In this document: positions 7,180 to 12,105 of the stretch, piece by piece
Numbering within the stretch: the first letter of the stretch is position 1
Layout: each line of letters begins with the position of its first letter
DNA from: UBA1738 sp964388835
GTDB lineage: Bacteria; Bacillota; Clostridia; UBA1381
NCBI GenBank assembly: GCA_964388835.1
Contig: CAYMBZ010000045.1
Location: forward strand, 1 to 12,105
Reading direction: 5' to 3'
DNA: 12,105 nucleotides
Notes under the pieces: generated by a model
The model's database searches: none
What the model saw: only the letters and a program-made list of their open reading frames with translations
Told to the model about the DNA's origin: nothing
Program-made: the position numbers and the translations under genes

Positions 7180-7607
7180 TTCCGCCGGCGCGGAACCGTT
7201 AATCTTGTTAAAAACCCCTGTTATATATTGGGTAATATGTTCGTCAACCCGTTCCCCCGTATATTGCGTAGTTTTTTTGTTTTGTCGAATTTTATTGATT
7301 TTGCTTAAGCTTATAATTAATAATGAAAAATAGTGTAAAGAAAATTCTTTCAAAATTGTAAGACACACAAAAAAGCTGTTTCACTAAAATGTGATACAAC
7401 TTTTCGTAGGCGGTGGAAAGCGGTACAATAAACAAGAGCGAAGAGATATATCGAAATCGGTTGAATAGCCGTAAGGCTTGACGGGAGGATTCAAATGGGT
7501 CTTTCCACACACCAAAATCTCCCACTCACCTAAGGCGTCTCCCTTTGGTAGAGGCTCTGCCGCATGCGGCGGTGAGGGCAATTATTTCCCAAAAATATGC
7601 ACACAAA
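7180..7607. other. Gene-free region between convergent SGNH and mgtC genes
   Basis: No convincing gene is visible. A small perfect hairpin, TTCCGC CGGC GCGGAA, directly follows the SGNH stop but lacks a T-run. From about 7200 to 7300 the minus strand can be read as a short peptide with weak resemblance to a serine-recombinase middle region (see findings). From about 7380 to 7580 the sequence becomes GC-richer and repeat-like. Reading frames of 65-77 codons on the minus strand overlap each other and lack ribosome sites; I treat them as chance. Confidence 0.6.
7521..7578. repeat. Palindromic intergenic repeat-like element
   Basis: CCCACTCACC (7521-7530) pairs with GGTGAGGG (7571-7578) with one bulged A, and the interior contains the perfect 12-base palindrome GCCGCATGCGGC (7559-7570). 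The GC-rich, folded sequence in an AT-rich gap, lying beside a terminator, is reminiscent of dispersed palindromic repeats common in gut Clostridia genomes. Copy number cannot be seen from one window, so the repeat call is inference. The similar-looking flank (about 7400-7520) may belong to the same element. Confidence 0.4.
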
Positions 7608-7672
7608 AAACCGACCTCCCCATCGTCAGATTTTTGGTCTGACTTTTTGGGGGTCGGTTTATTTTTATTTGC
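7602..7672 (-). terminator. Large rho-independent terminator after mgtC
   Basis: Outer stem AAACCGACC (7608-7616) with GGTCGGTTT (7652-7660), extended by CCC/GGG past one bulge, enclosing an inner hairpin GTCAGA (7625-7630) with TCTGAC (7638-7643). On the minus strand the stem ends in a T-run, right after the mgtC stop. The plus-strand side also has a T-rich tail, so it could serve both convergent genes. Confidence 0.8.
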
Positions 7673-7684
7673 TCCGAATCTATT

Positions 7685-8368
7685 TTAAAAGCTCATTGAA
7701 GATATACATTTGCTTTCCTGAAACGTCGCCAGAAACTTCTGATAATCCATTTCCTGCGGAACGGTTACGTACAGCTCCAGAGCAAGGCATCCGTCATCGG
7801 TTTTGGTGCATTTTTTTAAGTTCATAACATTAATTTCATAAGCTTCAAGTATGCCGTTCAAATACTCAACAGATTCCTTATCATCGGTAATAACCACCGA
7901 AAGCACCTCGTCATTTGATATCTGCAAAAGCTTTATATTTCTGTGTAGTACAATCTGCATTGTTACTATCAAAACAGAAGTGACAATTCCCATTGCGTAC
8001 ATTCCGGCGCCTACCGCAAGTCCCACACCCGAGGTTGCCCAAATTCCGGCGGCGGTTGTCAGCCCTTTTACGGAATGTCTGCCGTTAAAGTAAATCATTC
8101 CCGCGCCCAAAAATCCGACTCCGCTCACTACCTGCGCCGCGATGCGCGCACCGTCCGGTGCCTTTTCTCCTCCGTATTGCGCAATGTCGAAAAAGCCGTA
8201 CTTGGATACAATCATCATCAGCGCAGATGCCAGCGCCACAATTACATGCGTCCTAATTCCCGCTCCTTTACCCCTGTTTGTTCTTTCATAACCAATCATT
8301 CCTCCGCATACACACGCAAGCAACAGCCTTACCACAAATATAGCCTGCTGTGTTATAATATCAGTCAT
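7685..8368 (-). CDS. MgtC/SapB family membrane protein
   Basis: A 227-residue inner-membrane protein. The N-terminal two-thirds contains about five hydrophobic segments (roughly 10-26, 40-56, 78-95, 104-120 and 122-142) with the family signatures GGMIGYERTNRGKGAGIRTH (22-41), RIAAQVVSGVGFLGAG (75-90) and VKGLTTAAGIWATSGVG (100-116). The soluble C-terminus (about 150-227) looks like the ACT-like domain of this family. MgtC proteins are linked to low-magnesium growth, virulence and, in Salmonella, inhibition of the F-type ATP synthase, but most clostridial homologues have unknown roles; magnesium involvement here is not shown. The start ATG at 8368 has AAAGGGAG about 9 bases upstream. The promoter is about 36 bases before that and leaves no room for an M-box magnesium riboswitch. 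It is followed by a strong terminator, so it is probably a single-gene transcript. Confidence 0.93.
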   Translation of the reverse strand: MTDIITQQAIFVVRLLLACVCGGMIGYERTNRGKGAGIRTHVIVALASALMMIVSKYGFFDIAQYGGEKAPDGARIAAQVVSGVGFLGAGMIYFNGRHSVKGLTTAAGIWATSGVGLAVGAGMYAMGIVTSVLIVTMQIVLHRNIKLLQISNDEVLSVVITDDKESVEYLNGILEAYEINVMNLKKCTKTDDGCLALELYVTVPQEMDYQKFLATFQESKCISSMSF

Positions 8369-8388
8369 TTTTATACACTCCCTTTCAA

Positions 8389-8398
8389 AACACGTGTT
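8389..8398. promoter_or_regulatory. Palindrome AACACGTGTT in the mgtC leader
   Basis: A perfect 10-base palindrome just downstream of the predicted mgtC start of transcription and upstream of the ribosome site. The position fits a repressor operator. Ten bases is short enough to arise by chance. Confidence 0.3.
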
Positions 8399-8411
8399 AT
8401 ATTAAAAGTGC

Positions 8412-8439
8412 ATTATATCACATTTTTTTAAGATTGCAA
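8412..8439 (-). promoter_or_regulatory. Sigma-A promoter of mgtC-like gene
   Basis: On the minus strand TTGCAA (8434-8439), 16 bases, then TATAAT (8412-8417), preceded by TGA that makes an extended -10. Transcription would begin near 8405, giving a leader of about 36 bases. The gene therefore does not need read-through from the upstream exported-protein gene. Confidence 0.7.
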
Positions 8440-8510
8440 TACCTGTTAGGATGTTTTTCTTAAATTCCGGACAAAAGCGACTATATGTCAACAACCCGAA
8501 TTTTCTGCAA

Positions 8511-11210
8511 TCATTGCTCGGATATATTGCGGGAAAGCGCCAGCGGCTTCATTTTATCCGACCACGCAAACACCTTAACATATGCCGCGTTCTTATCCAT
8601 ATAGTTTGAAATCAAAAATCCCGTTCCTGTGCTATGCGGTTTTATCCTCAATGTCGGTAATATCTTAACGTATAACAATTTACCGCCCGCATCATAGGAT
8701 GCCATGTACAAATCCTCGCTTTCTTGTACATAATCCGTGACATTTTCCAAGAATATGTATCCGTTAAAGCCCTCAGCTTCCTCCCCTTTCGAATCGGTAT
8801 GTGTAATTACAAGCGGTTGCTCCGCGGTTCGCCCCTTGTATGCAATTTCAATATCCGTATTACCGTTAATTGTTACGGTCTCCGCATTGGAAGCCTCCTC
8901 CGCCAGCCCCTTCGCTGAATAATATACAGTCTTATCAAATATATCAAACCTGAATACGTACTTATCGAGTTCTTCCGGCAGAAACATCTTAAAATTGTTA
9001 TAAAAATCCGATTCCGCCGATACCTTAAATACGGCATTTTTCACATCGGTACCAATTTCCGCTCCCGATTGATAAATCGCATAAACCCTGCCGCCGTCGC
9101 AATCAATATCCGTATCGATTTTTCCGTTTATTTCATATTGCTTCATCAATGTAAGTTCGATATTATCAGCTTCCGAAGTGAGCGCTTTAGCACGGTCTTT
9201 AAGCACTGTCATTTCTCCGCCGCCCTTGTAATATGTCATGTGGTAAAACCTGTTTCCGTCCTCATTAATTCCGTGCAGTACGACGTTATATTTAAAATCG
9301 GCATTATCGGGTATCTTAAATTTTTTTATTGCTCGGCTTTCCCCTTTTTTAATCAAAACGGTTTTTGAAACGGGGATTGACGGTCTTGCAATACTGCCGC
9401 CTCCGCCCGAGCCGCCGCCTGCGGGCACAATTGTAACTTTGTTATCGGCTTTGTACGCGGTGATATTGTCCCTTTCAATCTCATCGGGAATAACAATGTC
9501 CCAATCGACTTTTGTAATATTATCCGGCAAAACAACTTCCCAATCATCTTTTGGAGTATTGCCGGGCAAAATAATGTCCTCATCAGCTTTTGTAATATTA
9601 TTAGACGGAAAATACACATCATCCCCATCGTCCTCCGTTGCGCCGCTACCTCCCACAACAGCCATATTACCGTCGTTTTCCGCCTTATAAGCGTTGGTTA
9701 AATAAACATCTCCGCAGATGTTTTTGTCGGCGGTATATCCCTCCGGCAAGTTCAGCGTAACCTCGGCGGATTTGCTTTTAATCAAAGAAATTTCTATGCT
9801 TTGTCGAGTATTCTCCCTGAAAGATATTTTTTCCGCATTATCATTAATTACCGTTGTCCCCGACTTTCTGTAATGACCGAAATCAAACAAATCGTCACTT
9901 TCCGTTTGCAGCTCGTAAAAGCATATGACATCACCGTATCCCATGTCGTCATACAAGGTAAAGTTGCCGTTTGTGCTTCCCGCAGGAATTGTAACCTCCT
10001 CGCTGTCGATATAATAATACGGCGATTTTCTGCTCTGTATCGTTACCTTTATTTCAGTATCTTCACCTATTGCGGTATCATTCGGAATCTTCAAAGTCCC
10101 CGACAGAACGTCGGATTTTTCCGCCGCAAAGTCAACGTCTGTCACCGCCGTCTCATCTGCCGTTATGACTTCTTCCTTTAACATCCGCTTATATTTCCGC
10201 CCCGAAAAAATCAAAGACATCGAATAATCGCCGTATTGCCCAACATGCATCGAATATGTGGCAGAATCGGCACCCGCGGCAATAACACCGCTGTAGGAGT
10301 ACATTGCCTCATTGTAATTTTCCGCATAAACGGTAAAGCACACATCATTTTCCGCCGCTTCCGGCAAAGTGACCGTACCGCTTAATTCAACACTTTTTGA
10401 GTAAATTGTAAAATTCCGTATTTCGAAATTTCTGTTTACAATCTCCGTGTATACTTCCTTGTATTTTTCGGTATCAACTTCATATCCCAACACGCATCCT
10501 GAAGTCATATACGGAATTCCCAGCACGTATTCAACACTGTTTTCCCCCTCGGGGATTGTAACACTGCTCTCGGCTATTTTGTGCATCGAATATTCAACCG
10601 CACCATTTACGGTTATCGGCTTTTGCACGCCGCTGTAGCCCGTTTCCAGACCTACTATCTCACCCGAGCCGCTCCCGCCGTTGCTTTTCTTCTTTTCAAC
10701 CAGCTTATTACCGTAAAACACCGAAATTTCAATTCCGCCCGCAGGAGCAATCTCCCCGTTCGGCAATGAAATAACCCCACGCGCCGTACATGCGCCGCCT
10801 GTATTTATCCACAAATAAATGCTGTTATCCGTTATTTCGTATATCCCCGAAAATGCCATTGCTATTAATCTCAGCGAAACGTATTCCCTGCCGCCGACAA
10901 CCCTCATGGCGTTCGGGAACAACAGCTCTGTCCCGTTCACCTTAACCACAGACATTCCGGGATAAATAACCAGATTGTCATCGTATGATCTTATGCTCAG
11001 TGTTTCGGATGCGGTTGTGTAAAGTTCCAGCTCACCCAAATCGGCAACCGATATGTAATAATATCCTTCACACATCTCTATGCTATGAAGCAAGTAAGTT
11101 TCCTCTCCGTGATTGTACAATTTAACCGCGCCCTCCGCAAATACCGACAAGGGCAAAATTATATTAACCAGCATTATCAAAATGAGAATTTTTGCGCAAA
11201 TTTTCTTCAT
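8511..11210 (-). CDS. Exported modular repeat protein with copper-amine-oxidase-like N-terminal domain
   Basis: An 899-residue secreted or cell-surface protein. Residues 1-25 are a signal peptide (MKKICAKILI, hydrophobic core, cut likely after VFA). Residues about 33-137 resemble the copper amine oxidase N-terminal (stalk-type) domain, with VKVNGTELLFPNAMRVVGGREYVSLRLIA as its core. The remainder shows about five related beta-rich modules. Each opens with a strand like GTVTLP (near 144, 277, 370, 483 and 694) and has a second half like VTIPEGxxxxxYxL (near 217, 308, 406, 618 and 727). Module four is interrupted by a low-complexity insert (about 507-608) with tandem 13-residue units and the Gly-Ser run GGGSGGGGS. 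There is no LPXTG sorting motif or C-terminal membrane anchor, so attachment to the wall is unclear; binding through the N-terminal domain is a guess. The ATG at 11210 follows GGAGG by 7 bases. A strong promoter lies about 170 bases upstream. Function unknown: adhesion or extracellular carbohydrate binding are possibilities only. Confidence 0.85.
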   Translation of the reverse strand: MKKICAKILILIMLVNIILPLSVFAEGAVKLYNHGEETYLLHSIEMCEGYYYISVADLGELELYTTASETLSIRSYDDNLVIYPGMSVVKVNGTELLFPNAMRVVGGREYVSLRLIAMAFSGIYEITDNSIYLWINTGGACTARGVISLPNGEIAPAGGIEISVFYGNKLVEKKKSNGGSGSGEIVGLETGYSGVQKPITVNGAVEYSMHKIAESSVTIPEGENSVEYVLGIPYMTSGCVLGYEVDTEKYKEVYTEIVNRNFEIRNFTIYSKSVELSGTVTLPEAAENDVCFTVYAENYNEAMYSYSGVIAAGADSATYSMHVGQYGDYSMSLIFSGRKYKRMLKEEVITADETAVTDVDFAAEKSDVLSGTLKIPNDTAIGEDTEIKVTIQSRKSPYYYIDSEEVTIPAGSTNGNFTLYDDMGYGDVICFYELQTESDDLFDFGHYRKSGTTVINDNAEKISFRENTRQSIEISLIKSKSAEVTLNLPEGYTADKNICGDVYLTNAYKAENDGNMAVVGGSGATEDDGDDVYFPSNNITKADEDIILPGNTPKDDWEVVLPDNITKVDWDIVIPDEIERDNITAYKADNKVTIVPAGGGSGGGGSIARPSIPVSKTVLIKKGESRAIKKFKIPDNADFKYNVVLHGINEDGNRFYHMTYYKGGGEMTVLKDRAKALTSEADNIELTLMKQYEINGKIDTDIDCDGGRVYAIYQSGAEIGTDVKNAVFKVSAESDFYNNFKMFLPEELDKYVFRFDIFDKTVYYSAKGLAEEASNAETVTINGNTDIEIAYKGRTAEQPLVITHTDSKGEEAEGFNGYIFLENVTDYVQESEDLYMASYDAGGKLLYVKILPTLRIKPHSTGTGFLISNYMDKNAAYVKVFAWSDKMKPLALSRNISEQ
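9483..9599 (-). repeat. Three in-frame 39-base tandem repeats
   Basis: Three adjacent 39-base units encode residues 538-576 of the exported protein: NITKADEDIILPG, NTPKDDWEVVLPD and NITKVDWDIVIPD. Consensus is N-I-T-K-x-D-W-D-I-V-I-P-D. Degenerate, length-shifted relatives flank the array (residues 525-537 and about 582-598). The units have diverged at many positions in DNA, so the array is not a very recent expansion. Confidence 0.85.
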
Positions 11211-11386
11211 TTGTTTTCCTCCGTTCGGTAATGTTTTTTCGAAGCCGCTCGGGCTCCGACAATGGGCGTTAAAACTCCCCTCTGAGTATTTTCTCTTATC
11301 TCACACCTTTTAAAACTACCGTAAAAGTCGCGAAATATTCAAGTTTTTTCGCCATTATTGCAAAAAACGATAAACAGTATATAATC

Positions 11387-11414
11387 ATTATACAGTAATG
11401 TTTGAAAAAGTCAA
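11387..11414 (-). promoter_or_regulatory. Sigma-A promoter of the exported repeat protein gene
   Basis: On the minus strand TTGACT (11409-11414), 16 bases, then TATAAT (11387-11392): the best promoter in the window. Transcription would start near 11380, leaving an unusually long leader of about 170 bases. A G-U-containing hairpin (11240-11258) lies just upstream of the GGAGG site (11218-11222) and might affect ribosome access. No known riboswitch was recognised in the leader. Confidence 0.65.
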
Positions 11415-11610
11415 GCAAATACGCGGGATATTTGCGAGGATACGTAATGAAAAGCTTACGGTAGGAAATCTTTACAGGAATTTTATTCGCAATACCGATA
11501 GTGTTATACCGTAATATTGCATGTAACTTTACGGACACCTGAAACGCACGGTTAAAGTTTATTCGTATTAAACGATTAATTAACGTAAAATAACATGATA
11601 AAAAAATATT
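11415..11610. other. AT-rich gene-free region upstream of the repeat-protein promoter
   Basis: Nothing recognisable as a gene. A minus-strand frame of 108 codons spans 11296-11622, crosses the promoter and lacks a ribosome site, so it is rejected. The heptamer ACCGTAA or its complement recurs at 11318, 11456 and 11508; see findings. Confidence 0.5.
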
Positions 11611-11646
11611 GGTCTGCCTCACTAAAAAGGCGAGACAGACCCTTTT
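11603..11646 (-). terminator. Terminator downstream of the serine recombinase region
   Basis: A 12-base-pair stem between 11611-11622 and 11630-11641 with a 7-base loop. On the minus strand it is followed by a T-rich tract (ATATTTTTTTA); on the plus strand by five T. It is probably the end of the transcript carrying the recombinase and the fragment behind it, and may mark the end of the mobile element. Confidence 0.75.
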
Positions 11647-11673
11647 TAATTTAACGATACATCAAGTCACCCC

Positions 11674-11859
11674 TTATACGGTGCGAGACAGGCGAAGATA
11701 TTTTTCCCTTGTGGCAATACCGCCCCGAATGTGCCGTTCCGCCTTGTTTTGGTCAAGAACACCGTGAACCTCCGCCGCAAGCGCAGGATTTAGGTCAAGT
11801 AAACGTTCGGTGATGTCTTTATGTACGGTCGGAGTTAAATTGATACTTTTCGGATAAGC
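11674..11859 (-). pseudogene. Startless open fragment behind the recombinase
   Basis: A stop-free frame of 61 codons, overlapping the recombinase end by about 40 bases in another frame and ending at TAA 11674-11676. The peptide includes DITERLLDLNPALAAEV and then NKAERHIRGGIATREKYLRL, with an amphipathic, charged composition that looks coding. No ATG, GTG or TTG occurs in it, and no protein of this sequence is recognised. Codon GTA, followed by CAT AAA GAC near the recombinase stop, could be a mutated start. It may be a decayed small accessory gene of the mobile element, or a truncated 3' end of a larger gene. The coding reading is an inference. Confidence 0.4.
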
Positions 11860-12105
11860 CTATCTCGGTCAGCAGTTTTAAGTATATGTCAATTTTTCCA
11901 TTTTCCCGAACTTCTATGCGGTCAATAACACGCTTGAGCATTTCGTTGGTAATGTCGGCAGAGGATAATATATCGTCAATGTTTTCAAATGTGTCGCATA
12001 AGCTGTACTGCAATCTGTCGCCCTGCGTGATATTAAATTCCGCCATTTTCAACCGTTCTTCAAGACTTTTAATACTTTTTACAATCCCCTCGGTCTGTTC
12101 TTTCA
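11819..12105 (-). CDS. Large serine recombinase, C-terminal end (partial)
   Basis: The frame is open to the right edge, so the gene starts outside the window; 94 residues are visible. Their first part is a charged helix that looks like the recombinase coiled coil (LEERLKMAEFNITQGDR), then the typical closing block DITNEMLKRVIDRIEVRENG, KIDIYLKLLTEIGL and a final NSDRT. This block closes many serine site-specific recombinases of clostridial transposons and phages. The internal TTG at 12052 is not a start but simply lies in the open frame. Catalytic and zinc-ribbon domains are beyond the edge, so activity cannot be judged. Confidence 0.75.
   Translation of the reverse strand, partial: KEQTEGIVKSIKSLEERLKMAEFNITQGDRLQYSLCDTFENIDDILSSADITNEMLKRVIDRIEVRENGKIDIYLKLLTEIGLSEKYQFNSDRT

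Noticed and set aside
7180..7195. Hairpin TTCCGC CGGC GCGGAA as the SGNH terminator
   Set aside because: The stem is only 6 base pairs and no T-run follows; the large structure at 7602-7672 is a better terminator for the region.
7292..7581. Overlapping minus-strand frames of 65 and 77 codons
   Set aside because: They overlap each other in different frames across a palindromic element and lack ribosome sites; the Pro/Leu-rich peptides look like translated repeat.
8369..8510. M-box magnesium riboswitch before the mgtC-like gene
   Set aside because: The predicted leader is only about 36 bases, far shorter than an M-box, and no conserved M-box blocks are visible.
8440..8510. Terminator just after the repeat-protein gene
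   Set aside because: AAATTC and GAATTT arms can pair around a long loop, but the minus-strand tail is A-rich with no T-run.
11240..11258. Leader hairpin as a transcription attenuator
   Set aside because: On the transcribed strand the stem is followed by A residues, not T, so it cannot act as an intrinsic terminator.
11296..11622. A 108-codon minus-strand frame upstream of the repeat-protein gene
   Set aside because: It starts inside the terminator region and runs through the strong promoter and leader; no ribosome site and no coding-like composition.

Overview
The window looks like a chromosomal piece of a Gram-positive, low-to-mid GC anaerobe of the class Clostridia, probably a gut-type fermenter. 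This is inferred from purine-rich GGAGG ribosome sites, sigma-A promoters (TTGnnn, 16-17 bases, TATAAT), a pta-ackA acetate operon, a copper-amine-oxidase-like N-terminal domain on an exported protein, and the tail of a large serine recombinase. The species cannot be named from the sequence alone.

Layout. The left part (1-4825) is on the minus strand and reads pta, ackA, an EF-G-like GTPase of the FusA2 type, then the first 85 residues of a sugar-ABC-transporter ATPase that runs off the left edge. A strong terminator sits between ackA and the EF-G-like gene. The acetate genes have their own promoter, facing away from a second promoter for galE. The middle (4994-7179) is on the plus strand: galE (UDP-glucose 4-epimerase), then a two-domain SGNH/GDSL hydrolase of the GxDLY type, with a structured hairpin and a promoter-overlapping palindrome between them. 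A gene-free stretch (7180-7684) holds a palindromic repeat-like element and a large terminator. The right part (7685-11210) returns to the minus strand with an MgtC/SapB membrane protein and an 899-residue exported protein built of repeated beta-type modules. The right edge (about 11600-12105) is the 3' end of a probable mobile element: a serine recombinase C-terminus, a startless open reading fragment and a terminator.

How the genes work together. Pta and AckA convert acetyl-CoA to acetate with ATP gain. GalE makes UDP-galactose/UDP-glucose for cell-surface polymers or galactose use. The SGNH enzyme plausibly removes acyl groups from carbohydrate. The partial ATPase is of the kind that powers carbohydrate importers. 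This is a general saccharolytic, acetogenic-fermentation theme, but only pta-ackA is a demonstrable pathway unit here.

Most of the window is ordinary housekeeping. The parts that deserve a second look are the modular surface protein, with an in-frame 39-base tandem repeat and Gly/Ser segments expanded at one loop position; the EF-G-like GTPase with the catalytic His of the DTPGH motif replaced by Tyr; and the mobile-element remnants. I found no convincing evidence of a wholly new system, tRNA, rRNA or CRISPR array.
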